DNA of 64,000 nt from Actinopolymorpha singaporensis (GTDB lineage: Bacteria; Actinomycetota; Actinomycetes; Propionibacteriales; Actinopolymorphaceae): the NCBI RefSeq assembly GCF_900104745.1, contig NZ_LT629732.1:248001-312000 (forward strand), read 5' to 3'. Position numbers and translations under genes: made by a program. A model generated the notes under the pieces. It saw only the letters and a program-made list of their open reading frames with translations, did not search any database and had not been told where the DNA came from. Positions within the stretch are counted from its first letter, which is position 1. Every line of letters starts with the position of its first letter. Below, piece after piece: positions 9,599 to 17,745 of the stretch.

Positions 9599-9783
9599 GA
9601 TTCTTCCGCGGAAGAATCCGCGCCTCGTTCTTCCGCGGAAGAATCCGCGCCATGCCAGGACTCCGGAGATCGCGCCGGTGTTCCTGGACGACCGGCGGCC
9701 TTTCCGGGGTTCCGGCTGTCGTGGCCGAGCACTACACTTCGATCTCCCCAAGCCGCTGCGAGTTCTTCCGCGGAAGAACTCGC
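9599..9783. repeat. Cluster of three TTCTTCCGCGGAAGAA palindromes
   Basis: The perfect 16-bp palindrome occurs at 9601-9616, 9628-9643 and 9763-9778. Flanking symmetry extends the first to 20 bp (9599-9618) and the third to 26 bp (9758-9783). All lie in the 325-bp gap between the divergent DUF402 and LGFP-peptidase genes. They could be operators for a dimeric regulator, extragenic palindromic repeats or paired hairpins. No other gene is evident in this gap. Confidence 0.85.
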
Positions 9784-9909
9784 TCGCTCGCAACGGTCTT
9801 CGCGGCCCGGGAGTTCTACTTTGCACGACCGGGCCAGTGTGCGCACTTGCCCTCCTGGGGTCCGCCGGTGTCGCGGCGTGGCCCGACGAGCTTTGCTGAA
9901 GGGGAGCAC

Positions 9910-11721
9910 ATGAACGCCGTTCGCGTCCGAGCGCGGCTGCGCGCCAAGGCGGTTGCCGCACTCACCGGTGCGGTCCTGGTCGGGGCCGGCGCACTCGCGC
10001 CGTCGGCCGGGGCGACACCCGTCGCGCCGACACCGACGCCGACCGCCACCCCGACGGCGTCGCCGACACCAACGGCGCCGACGCCCACCGGGACCACAAC
10101 CCCGACGCCCGAGCCCGGGACGCCCACCCCGAAGCCAACCCCGACTGCCGACAAGCCGCCCGCGCCGACGGACCCGGCCACCGCGGCCGACGCCGCCACC
10201 GCGATCGAGGCGCGCTACCAGGAACTCGGCGGCAGCACCGGCATCCTGGGAGTGGCGACCTCGGCGGTCACCGCGATCACCGGCGGTTACGTCCGCAGGT
10301 TCGAGAACGGCAGCATCTACTACTCGGCGTCGACCGGCGCCTGGGACGTGCGCACCGGCCCGATGCAGAACTACTACGACTTCCTTGGCGCGCAGGAGAG
10401 CAAGCTCGGCTTCCCGACCGGCGCCCAGTACACCGGCGCGTTGGCCGGAGTTCTGATCCAGCGCTTCACCGGCGGCCGCATCTACTACTCGGTGGCCACC
10501 GGGGCGCGCGGCGTGTACGGCCCCCTGCTGGCCCGCTACCTCGCCCTCGGCGGCGAGGCGGGAAAGCTCGGCCTGCCCACCAACGGCGAGGGTTCGGCAC
10601 AGCCCACCGGCGCACGGCTCAGCGCGTTCGAACACGGCCGCATCTACTGGTCGTCGACGACCGGCGCCTGGGACCTGACCGGCGTGATGCTCGACTACTA
10701 CGTCAAGCTCGGTGGCTCGGCTAGCCCGCTCGGCCTGCCCACCAGTGCGGCGTACTCGGCCGCGGGTGGCGTCACCGTGCAGAACTTCGTCAAGGGCCGG
10801 GTCTACCACAGCAGCACGACCGGCGCGCAGGGCGTCTACGGCGCGACCCTGGACCGCTACCTCCAGCTCGGCGGATCGGGCGGCGTGCTCGGCCCGCCCA
10901 CCGTGGCCGAGAGGGCGGGCAAGAAGGCCGGCTCCCGGGTCACGGTGTTCAAGAATGGTCGAATCTGGTACTCCAGCAAGACCGGTGCCCGTGAGGTTCG
11001 CGGCGTGACCCTGGCGCGGTACCTCTCCATCGGGGCCGAGGCGTCGCGGATCGGCCTGCCGAACACCTACCACAAGCAGACGTCGTACGGCGACTGGCAG
11101 GGCTTCGAGTACGCCGTGATGAAGTACTACTCCTCGACGAAGAAGGCCTACGTCCGGATGGCGTTCACCGTGACGTCGAAGACGCCGACGGCAGCCGACA
11201 TCCCCTACACCTACCGCAGTGGCTGCCCGGTCGGGCCGTCGTCGCTGCGGATGCTGAAGGTGGTTTTCCGGAACTTCTACAACGACGACCAGTACGGCAC
11301 GATCGTGGTGCGTTCCACCGTCGTCGACGACATCACCGCGATGTACCGCGCGGCGTACGACCACGGCTGGCCGTTCCGCCGGGTCAACCCGGTCGACGTG
11401 TACCAGGGCGACGACATCAAGGCGATGGCCGCCGACAACACCTCGGCGTTCAACTGCCGCAAGGTCACCGGCAACCCGTACAAGCTTTCCCAGCATTCTT
11501 ATGGAAATGCCATCGACATCAACACCTACGAGAATCCCTACGTCACCGCCAGCAACGTCTACCCTGAGGGTTCGGACACCTATCTCAACCGCGGCAACAA
11601 GCGCAAGGGAATGATCCTGCGGGGCGACCCGGTCGAGTCCACGCTGCGAGGCAGGGGCTGGCCGTGGGGCGCGCGCTGGAGCTACCCCGACTACCAGCAT
11701 TTCTCCGAGAACGGCGGCTGA
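9910..11721 (+). CDS. Secreted LGFP-repeat protein with C-terminal M15 peptidase domain
   Basis: A 603-residue exported protein. A signal peptide (residues 1-37) is followed by a Pro/Thr-rich wall-spanning linker (38-95), then six ~53-residue LGFP repeats (LGG..G.LG.PT, with GRIYYS and TGA motifs) to about 420. The rest is an M15-type D-Ala-D-Ala carboxypeptidase-like domain with zinc-site motifs SQHSYGNAIDIN and a terminal DYQHF. LGFP repeats anchor proteins to the actinobacterial envelope and M15 enzymes cleave peptidoglycan stem peptides, so a cell-wall hydrolase role is likely. AAGGGGAG precedes the ATG. It forms an operon with the lipoprotein 3 bp downstream, and a shorter paralogue follows. 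Confidence 0.9.
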   Translation: MNAVRVRARLRAKAVAALTGAVLVGAGALAPSAGATPVAPTPTPTATPTASPTPTAPTPTGTTTPTPEPGTPTPKPTPTADKPPAPTDPATAADAATAIEARYQELGGSTGILGVATSAVTAITGGYVRRFENGSIYYSASTGAWDVRTGPMQNYYDFLGAQESKLGFPTGAQYTGALAGVLIQRFTGGRIYYSVATGARGVYGPLLARYLALGGEAGKLGLPTNGEGSAQPTGARLSAFEHGRIYWSSTTGAWDLTGVMLDYYVKLGGSASPLGLPTSAAYSAAGGVTVQNFVKGRVYHSSTTGAQGVYGATLDRYLQLGGSGGVLGPPTVAERAGKKAGSRVTVFKNGRIWYSSKTGAREVRGVTLARYLSIGAEASRIGLPNTYHKQTSYGDWQGFEYAVMKYYSSTKKAYVRMAFTVTSKTPTAADIPYTYRSGCPVGPSSLRMLKVVFRNFYNDDQYGTIVVRSTVVDDITAMYRAAYDHGWPFRRVNPVDVYQGDDIKAMAADNTSAFNCRKVTGNPYKLSQHSYGNAIDINTYENPYVTASNVYPEGSDTYLNRGNKRKGMILRGDPVESTLRGRGWPWGARWSYPDYQHFSENGG

Positions 11722-11724
11722 GCA

Positions 11725-12501
11725 GTGCAGCGAACTCGTCAACTCCTCGCCGGCCTGGCGATCGGCGGGCTGGCCCTGGCAACCGGCGCGTGCGGGTCCC
11801 CTGTGACGGACACCAGCAACGCCGCCGACAGCACCAGGACAGCCCGGCCCACCGCGGGCACGGACCAGACAGGCGCCAAGGCCGGCGACCCGCCCATGCC
11901 GAAGCCGCCCGCCACCACGGCCGGGCCGCTCACCAGGAAGAACCTCCCCGCAGCCGACCGGCTCGGCGCGGGGTTCAAGCCCTACACCGAGCCGGACCAG
12001 CCCGAGGAGGGGTTCGTCTCCAACGGCCAACCGGTCCGTCAGCGTGACCCGGTGGAGGTCGCCGCGTCGATCGTCCCGCTCGGGTGTCCCGGCGTCGAGC
12101 GGCTGTCGCCGCTGCCGGTCCCGGCGAACGCGCTGGAGCAGACCTACCGGGCCCCCGGGCGCCAGGCCGCGGTGGCGCTGGTCCTCGACTATCGCTCCGA
12201 GGAGGCGGCGGCACGACTGGTCGACGGCCTGGCCGACATGCTGGCCCGGTGTAAGCAGCCGTCGGCCAAGGCCAAACTGCCCACCGCACGGACGGTCGCG
12301 CTGGTGAAGCGCCCGGACGCCGGCACGTTGCTCGACTCCCGGCACGACGTCGGCCCCGGTGCCACGCCGGGCTGGTGGGACGAGACCGTCGTACGGGACG
12401 GCCGGCGGGTCGGGCTGGCCATCGTCCAGCGCGGGACCCGTGAGGCGAAACTCGACCACGGCGCGCTCGCGGACTACCTGAGGACGCTCATCACCCGCTG
12501 A
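11725..12501 (+). CDS. Putative lipoprotein of unknown function
   Basis: A 258-residue protein starting at GTG, 3 bp after the preceding stop codon, so almost certainly cotranscribed with the LGFP-peptidase. The hydrophobic leader ends in a lipobox (LATGAC, cysteine near residue 24), predicting a membrane-anchored extracytoplasmic lipoprotein. A Thr/Ala/Pro-rich linker follows, then a globular domain with no motif I recognise. Two cysteines in the mature part (in LGCPG and LARCKQ) could pair. Its position between two related peptidases suggests a cell-envelope role. Confidence 0.75.
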   Translation: MQRTRQLLAGLAIGGLALATGACGSPVTDTSNAADSTRTARPTAGTDQTGAKAGDPPMPKPPATTAGPLTRKNLPAADRLGAGFKPYTEPDQPEEGFVSNGQPVRQRDPVEVAASIVPLGCPGVERLSPLPVPANALEQTYRAPGRQAAVALVLDYRSEEAAARLVDGLADMLARCKQPSAKAKLPTARTVALVKRPDAGTLLDSRHDVGPGATPGWWDETVVRDGRRVGLAIVQRGTREAKLDHGALADYLRTLITR

Positions 12502-12516
12502 CCCACCACACCTCGA

Positions 12517-12558
12517 CGCGGCGTCACGACCGGGAGCTTTCCCGAGCGAGGCGCCGCG
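12517..12558 (+). terminator. Stem-loop after lipoprotein gene
   Basis: Outer stem CGCGGCG/CGCCGCG encloses an inner hairpin CGGGA-GCTT-TCCCG and is followed by TTTGGG, 15 bp after the lipoprotein stop codon. Confidence 0.6.
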
Positions 12559-12659
12559 TTTGGGTTTCCTCCTTTTGCCGTCCGACGTGCGCAAGCCGTG
12601 TCAACCTCCGGATGACACCTGACACCCAGGTGCCGCGTCGCGCGTCGGGGGGACAGGCG

Positions 12660-14123
12660 ATGAACCAGAGGACAACGGGTGCCGGCTGCCCGTCGCGACC
12701 GGGCAGGAGACGCCCGAGGCCGGCCCGTGGGACGGCTCCGACCCTGCTGCTGGCGGCCGGGGTGCTGAGTCTGCTCCTGCCACAGGGTTCGGCGCTCGCA
12801 GGGAAAGCGCCGAACCCGGAGTACGCGGGGAACGCGGCGCTCACGGCGACCGCTGCTCCCGCGGGGATCACGGCGACCGCTGCTCCCGCGGCGCTCACGG
12901 CGACCGCCCCGGCGGTGGACCCGGTGGCGGCGATCGAGGCCCGATACCAGCAACTCGGCGGACCCGCGGGTGTGCTCGGCCCGCCCGCGTCGCCGGTGGT
13001 GGCGGTCCCGCATGGGTACCGCCGGGTCTACGCCCACGGCCACATCTACTACTCCCCGGCCACCGGGGCCTGGGAGGTGCTCGAACCCTTCCTCGCCTAC
13101 TACCTCGGGCTCGGCGCCTCGGCCAGCGCCCTCGGCCTCCCGACCAGCGCGGCGTACACCTCCGGACGCGGCGCCAGGGTGCAGAACTTCGACGACAGCA
13201 GGGTCTACTGGACGCCCGCAACCGGCGCGCACAGCGTCTACGGGCCGACGCTGGCGCGGTACCTCGCCCTCGGCGGCTCTGCGGGGTCGATGGGGATTCC
13301 GACGATCTCCGAGCACGCCGGCAAGCGACCAGGGGTACGGGTGACGGGCTTCTCCAGCGGCCGGATCTGGTACTCCCCGAGCACCGGCGCACGCGAGATC
13401 CGCGGCGCGATCCTGGCGAAGTACCTCCGGATGGGCGCCGAGGCGTCGTGGATCGGCGTACCCACCGGCTACATGTGGCGCACGGTCTACGGCTACCGGC
13501 AGGACTTCCAGCACGCGTCCCTGCAGGACATCCACGAACGCAGAGGGGTCTACGTCCGGCTTCCCTTCTCGACTTCGGTACGCACGCCGCGGGCCAGCGA
13601 CCTTCCCTACACCTACCGCAGCGGCTGCCCGGTGCCGCCGTCCGGGCTGCGGATGATCAGTGTGCCGTTCCGCCGTTTCGACGGCGACGACCACTGGGGC
13701 CTGATCGTCGTCCGGGCAGACGTGGTTCCCCAGATCACCCTGGTGTTCAAGCACGCCCACGCCAACTGGTGGGTGATCCGGCAGGTTCGCCGGGTGGACA
13801 AGTTCCGCGGCAGCGACGAAGCGTCGATGGCCGCCGACAACACCTCGGCGTTCAACTGCCGCAAGGTCACCGGCAACCCGTACAGGCTTTCCCAGCACTC
13901 TTACGGGAACGCGATCGACATCAACACGTTCGAGAACCCCTATGTCACGCCGAGCCGGGTCTACCCGCCCGGCTCGGCCACCTACCTCGACCGCGGCAAC
14001 GTGCGCCCGGGGATGATCGTGCGCGGCGACCCGGTGGAGAGCACCATGCGCAGGCTGGGCTGGCCGTGGGGTGCGCGCTGGGCCTACCCCGACTACCAGC
14101 ACTTCTCCTCCAACGGCCGCTGA
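12660..14123 (+). CDS. Secreted LGFP-repeat/M15 peptidase paralogue (four repeats)
   Basis: A 487-residue paralogue of the 9910-11721 product. A signal peptide (about residues 1-47) precedes an Ala/Thr-rich linker built from ITATAAPA-like repeats, four LGFP repeats instead of six, and the same M15 domain with SQHSYGNAIDIN and DYQHF. The C-terminal domains share long identical stretches, including AADNTSAFNCRKVTGNPY, so the pair arose by duplication and then changed repeat number. The ATG at 12660 follows a GGGGGGA ribosome binding site; an upstream in-frame ATG at 12612 lacks one. A terminator-like hairpin separates it from the lipoprotein gene, so it probably has its own promoter. Confidence 0.88.
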   Translation: MNQRTTGAGCPSRPGRRRPRPARGTAPTLLLAAGVLSLLLPQGSALAGKAPNPEYAGNAALTATAAPAGITATAAPAALTATAPAVDPVAAIEARYQQLGGPAGVLGPPASPVVAVPHGYRRVYAHGHIYYSPATGAWEVLEPFLAYYLGLGASASALGLPTSAAYTSGRGARVQNFDDSRVYWTPATGAHSVYGPTLARYLALGGSAGSMGIPTISEHAGKRPGVRVTGFSSGRIWYSPSTGAREIRGAILAKYLRMGAEASWIGVPTGYMWRTVYGYRQDFQHASLQDIHERRGVYVRLPFSTSVRTPRASDLPYTYRSGCPVPPSGLRMISVPFRRFDGDDHWGLIVVRADVVPQITLVFKHAHANWWVIRQVRRVDKFRGSDEASMAADNTSAFNCRKVTGNPYRLSQHSYGNAIDINTFENPYVTPSRVYPPGSATYLDRGNVRPGMIVRGDPVESTMRRLGWPWGARWAYPDYQHFSSNGR

Positions 14124-14167
14124 CGGCCGCCGTCGGCGCTGCCGTGGGCCTCAGCGCCGGCGGCGTC
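14122..14167. terminator. Imperfect GC-rich hairpin between convergent genes
   Basis: GACGG-CCGCCG-TCGGCGCTG pairs with CAGCGCCGGCGGCGTC with small bulges, between the convergent LGFP-peptidase and prolyl oligopeptidase genes. There is no T-run. Confidence 0.4.
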
Positions 14168-14201
14168 GGCGGCGCTGTCAACCCAGCCTTGCGCCGGTGC
14201 G

Positions 14202-16340
14202 TCAGGACTTCGTGAGCTGCCGCCACAGGAACTCGTACGCGAGCGCGTTGCGGAACGCCAGCTGCTCGTTGTCGGCAGCCGCGCCGTGGCCGCCCTCGAT
14301 GTTCTCGTACGACGCAACGTCATAACCGAGGTCACGCATCCGGGCCACCATCTTGCGGGCGTGCCCCGGATGCACCCGGTCGTCGCGGGTCGAGGTCATG
14401 AACAGCGCCGGCGGGTACGGCTGTCCGGCACGGACGTTCTGGTACGGCGAGTACTTCGAGATGAACGCCCAGTCGGCCTCGTCGTCGGGATCGCCGTACT
14501 CCGCCATCCAGGAGGCGCCGGCCAGCAGCCGGTGGTAGCGCTTCATGTCCAGCAGCGGCACCTGGCACACGATCGCGCCGAAGAGTTCGGGGTAGCGGGT
14601 GAGCATGACGCCCATCAGCAGGCCGCCGTTGCTGCCGCCCTGGGTGCCCAGCCGGGACGGCTCGGTGATGCCGCGGGCCACCAGGTCGCGCGCGACGGCG
14701 GCGAAGTCCTCGTACGCACGCAGGCGGTTCTCCCGCAGGGCGGCCCGGTGCCAGCGCGGACCGTACTCCCCGCCACCGCGGATGTTGGCGACGACGTAGG
14801 TGCCGCCGCGGGCCAGCCAGGCACGGCCGGTCGCCGCCTGGTAGCCGGGGAGGTTGGAGATCTCGAAGCCGCCGTAGCCGTAGAGGAGTGTCGGCGCGTC
14901 GGCGGCGGGTCGCTCCGGGCCGACCACGAAGTAAGGGACCTGGGTGCCGTCGTCGGAGGTGGCGAACAACTGCCGTACCCGCAGGCCGTCGGTGTCGAAC
15001 ATCGCCGGAGCCTGCTTCACGGGTTCGAGGTCACCGTCGACCGTGCCGTACCGCAGCGTGGCCGGCTCGGTGTAGCCGCTGGTCTGCAGGAAGAACTCGT
15101 CGTCCGCGTGCGGGTCGGCACCGATCTGCCCGACGCTGCCGAACTCGGGTACGCCCGCCAGCGGGCGGCGTGTCCATCCGGAGTTGACAGCCTGGCCGTC
15201 GGCCGCCGAAGCCGGCGGCGTGAACACCTCCAGCCGGCTCTTGACGTCGGACAGCGTGTTGACGATCAGGTGGTGGCGGGTCCAGACGGAGCCGACCAGG
15301 GACGTGTGCTCGTCGGGCTCGAACAACACTGTCAACGTGCGCCTGCCTGCACGGAAGTCCTCGAACGGCGCGGCCAGCAGGGCGCCCGCGGGATAGGTGG
15401 CGCCGTCGACGGTCCACGGTGTGCGGGTGACGACCGTCAGCCACTCACGCTGGACGTCGACCTCGGCGTCGTTGGGTACGTCGATCCGCTCCAGATCAGC
15501 AGCACCGTCGCCGGTGCGCAGGTAGGTCTCGCCGCTGTAGAACTCGATCCGGCGCTGAACGAAGTCGCGTTCGAAGCCCTCGGTCGAGTCGTGGCCGCCG
15601 TAGGCCAGCACGTCGTCGGGCTTGCCCTCGAAGATGGTCTCCGCCTCCGCCAGCGGGGTGCCGCGCCGCCATTCCTTCACGATGCGCGGGTATCCGGACG
15701 AGGTCAGCGAACCGGGACCGAAGTCGGTGCCGACGTAGATGCGGTCGGCGTCGATCCAGCCGACGAAGCTCTTCGCCTCCGGTAGCTGGAAGCCGTCCTC
15801 GACGAAGGTGCGCGTCTGCAGGTCGAACTCCCGGACGACGGTCGCGTCCGCACCTCCACGGGACAGCTCCACCAGCGCCAGCCGGAACTCGGGGCGCAGC
15901 ACCGGCGCGCCCTTCCACACCCAGCTCTCACCCTCGTCGGCGGCGAGCTGGTCGACGTCGAGGAGCACCTCCCACTCGGGATGGTCGGTGCGGTAGGACT
16001 CGAGCGTGGTCCGCCGCCACAGGCCGCGCGGGTGCTCGGCGTCCTGCCAGAAGTTGTAGAGCAGGCCGCCGCGGCGGGCGACGTAAGGGATCCGGTCGTC
16101 GGAGTCGAGCACCTCGCGGATCTGCGTACGCAACTCCTCGAACCGCTCTCCGGTGGCGAGGCCGGCGAGGGTCTCGTCGTTGCGTTCACGCACCCAGTCC
16201 AGAGCCTCCTCGCCGGTGACGTCCTCCAGCCAGAGGTAGGGGTCGGCGGCTTCCTCCCCGGACGCAGGAGTCGCGGAGGAGGCGGAGGACGTGGGCTGCT
16301 GGTCGGCGGCGGGCCGGGCGGCGTCAGTCATACCGGCCAT
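14202..16340 (-). CDS. Prolyl oligopeptidase family serine peptidase (S9A)
   Basis: A 712-residue cytosolic peptidase: N-terminal seven-bladed propeller region (about residues 70-430) and C-terminal alpha/beta-hydrolase. The nucleophile motif GGSNGG is at about residue 570, the aspartate lies in TRDDRVHPGH and the histidine in EGGHGAAADN. The N-terminal DPYLWLEDVTGEEALDWV is typical of S9A. Prolyl oligopeptidases cut short proline-containing peptides. Its ATG at 16340 overlaps the TAA of the upstream TetR gene by one base (TAATG), implying translational coupling; ATG at 16331 is an alternative. Confidence 0.92.
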   Translation of the reverse strand: MAGMTDAARPAADQQPTSSASSATPASGEEAADPYLWLEDVTGEEALDWVRERNDETLAGLATGERFEELRTQIREVLDSDDRIPYVARRGGLLYNFWQDAEHPRGLWRRTTLESYRTDHPEWEVLLDVDQLAADEGESWVWKGAPVLRPEFRLALVELSRGGADATVVREFDLQTRTFVEDGFQLPEAKSFVGWIDADRIYVGTDFGPGSLTSSGYPRIVKEWRRGTPLAEAETIFEGKPDDVLAYGGHDSTEGFERDFVQRRIEFYSGETYLRTGDGAADLERIDVPNDAEVDVQREWLTVVTRTPWTVDGATYPAGALLAAPFEDFRAGRRTLTVLFEPDEHTSLVGSVWTRHHLIVNTLSDVKSRLEVFTPPASAADGQAVNSGWTRRPLAGVPEFGSVGQIGADPHADDEFFLQTSGYTEPATLRYGTVDGDLEPVKQAPAMFDTDGLRVRQLFATSDDGTQVPYFVVGPERPAADAPTLLYGYGGFEISNLPGYQAATGRAWLARGGTYVVANIRGGGEYGPRWHRAALRENRLRAYEDFAAVARDLVARGITEPSRLGTQGGSNGGLLMGVMLTRYPELFGAIVCQVPLLDMKRYHRLLAGASWMAEYGDPDDEADWAFISKYSPYQNVRAGQPYPPALFMTSTRDDRVHPGHARKMVARMRDLGYDVASYENIEGGHGAAADNEQLAFRNALAYEFLWRQLTKS

Positions 16341-17143
16341 TATGTCCGGGCCCGCAGCCCCACGGCGTGGGCCATCAGGTCGACCGAAGTGGCGAAGAAC
16401 GGCGCATTGTCGGCGAATCCGCCCACGAGATGGCCGAAGAGTTCGAGGCTCACCGCGCCGAAGACCTGCGTCCAGGCGATCACGGCGCGCACCAGCACCA
16501 CGTCCGGCAGATCCTCCAGCCCGGTCGCCGTGGCGAGGTACCTGGCCTGCTCGGCCATCTGCGCGGACAGCGCCGGGGTCTCCGCATCGGCCGGCTCGCC
16601 GAGAGCGCCGGCCGCCCAGGCGTCCCGGACCACGCCGAGCAGGAGGTACGGAAACCTTCCGGCCGCCTCGGTCGTCTCCTGCGGCGCGGCGTAGCCGGGC
16701 ACGGGCGACCCGTAGACCAGGGCGTACTCGTGCGGACTGTCGCGGGCCCAGTCACGGACGGCATGGCACACGGCCTGCCAGCGGCCGAGGAAGTCGTCCG
16801 CAGGAACCCGCGCGTGGGCTGCTTGTGCCCGGTCGGCAAGCGCGGAGTAGGCGTCGATGATCAACGCCGTCAGCAGCGCGTCGCGGCTCGGGAAGTAGCG
16901 GTAGAGCGCCGAGGACGCGACCTCGAGCTCGCGGGCGACTGCCCGCATGGAAAGAGCAGCGGCGCCGGACTCGGCGATCTGCCGGCGAGCGATGTCCAGG
17001 ATGTCGCGGGTGAACGCGGCCCGGGCACGCTCGCGCGGAGTGGACCTGACCCCTGGCGCGGTGGTCGTAGTCTCGGTGGTCCTGGTCCCGGTGGTACTGG
17101 TCGTGTTGGTCCTGGTCGAGGGCACGGCAGGAGTCTGCCACAT
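16340..17143 (-). CDS. TetR family regulator with WHG-type C-terminal domain
   Basis: A 267-residue regulator. A Thr/Arg-rich N-terminal tail (residues 5-30) is encoded by imperfect short repeats. The HTH (LSMRAVARELEVASSALYRYF) lies near residues 65-85. The C-terminal domain (DWARDSPHEYALVYGSPVPGY) matches the TetR_C_33/WHG class. It is translationally coupled to the prolyl oligopeptidase and divergent from a DUF2568 membrane protein. Three related GC-rich boxes in the divergent gap are plausible binding sites. No ribosome binding site is visible at 17143, so the start is uncertain. Confidence 0.85.
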   Translation of the reverse strand: MWQTPAVPSTRTNTTSTTGTRTTETTTTAPGVRSTPRERARAAFTRDILDIARRQIAESGAAALSMRAVARELEVASSALYRYFPSRDALLTALIIDAYSALADRAQAAHARVPADDFLGRWQAVCHAVRDWARDSPHEYALVYGSPVPGYAAPQETTEAAGRFPYLLLGVVRDAWAAGALGEPADAETPALSAQMAEQARYLATATGLEDLPDVVLVRAVIAWTQVFGAVSLELFGHLVGGFADNAPFFATSVDLMAHAVGLRART

Positions 17144-17145
17144 TC

Positions 17146-17229
17146 GGGAGCGGCGTTCACATCCGAGAGCGGCGCTCTTGACATTGCCTGCCCGGAAGAG
17201 GACAGTGCTCTCAGGCGAGAGCGCCGCTC
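17146..17229. promoter_or_regulatory. Three GAGCGSCGYTC boxes, candidate TetR operators
   Basis: GAGCGGCGTTC (17148-17158), GAGCGGCGCTC (17167-17177) and GAGCGCCGCTC (17219-17229) lie in the gap between the TetR and DUF2568 genes. The second abuts a TTGACA at 17178-17183. A GCTCTC-AGGC-GAGAGC hairpin (17207-17222) overlaps the third. Confidence 0.5.
17178..17206 (+). promoter_or_regulatory. Candidate promoter of DUF2568 gene
   Basis: TTGACA at 17178-17183, a 17-bp spacer, then GACAGT at 17201-17206 as a weak -10. It would read toward the membrane protein gene and be blocked by a repressor on the flanking boxes. Confidence 0.4.
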
Positions 17230-17304
17230 ACGTCGCAGTTTGGACGCTCATCCAGATCGGGCTCGAACCCGAGACCGGACTCGTACGAGAAGACGAGGAT
17301 CACC

Positions 17305-17736
17305 ATGGCCGGCGGCATCGCAACGAACGGCATCACCACGGCAGTCGCCTGGGTCAACCTGGCCGCCGTCTTCGCGCTGGAACTCTGCGCGCTCGGCGCC
17401 CTCGGCTACGTGGCGTCGCGCGGTGCGGCCCCCCTGGTGGTGCGCGTCGCCCTCGGCGTCGGCGTGCCCCTGGCCGCGGCGGTGTTGTGGGGACTGTTCG
17501 CGGCGCCGAACGCCACGCTCCAGAACACCGCGGCGATGATCGCGGTGAAGGTGCTGGTGTTCGGCGGCGCCGCGGTCGGTCTGGTCCTCACCGGCCATCG
17601 CTCCCTCGGCGTGGCGTTGGCGCTGACGGTCGTCCTCACCGCCGTACTGGTGCAGGTTCTGCCGTCGCCCGACGCGACGAGCGCGGCCGCGACGGGCGGG
17701 ACCCACTCGGTGCCCGCCGCAACCCCGAACCGGTGA
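17305..17736 (+). CDS. DUF2568 (YrdB) family membrane protein
   Basis: A 143-residue protein with four predicted transmembrane segments (about residues 12-35, 43-62, 76-95 and 100-120). The segment WGLFAAPNATL after the second helix matches the W..F.AP motif of the DUF2568/YrdB family, whose function is unknown. The tail after residue 122 is hydrophilic. It is divergent from the WHG-type TetR gene, a pairing that suggests repression by it. Its stop codon lies 9 bp from the end of the convergent VOC gene. Confidence 0.8.
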   Translation: MAGGIATNGITTAVAWVNLAAVFALELCALGALGYVASRGAAPLVVRVALGVGVPLAAAVLWGLFAAPNATLQNTAAMIAVKVLVFGGAAVGLVLTGHRSLGVALALTVVLTAVLVQVLPSPDATSAAATGGTHSVPAATPNR

Positions 17737-17745
17737 CGCCGAGGT

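Noticed and set aside
9758-9783. LexA (SOS) box within the 26-bp palindrome
   Set aside because: Actinobacterial LexA sites have GAAC-N4-GTTC order; here GTTC precedes GAAC with a different core.
9208-12594. Minus-strand open frame of over 1,100 codons opposite the LGFP-peptidase and lipoprotein genes
   Set aside because: The opposite strand encodes clear signal peptides, LGFP repeats and M15 motifs; the antisense frame is low-complexity.
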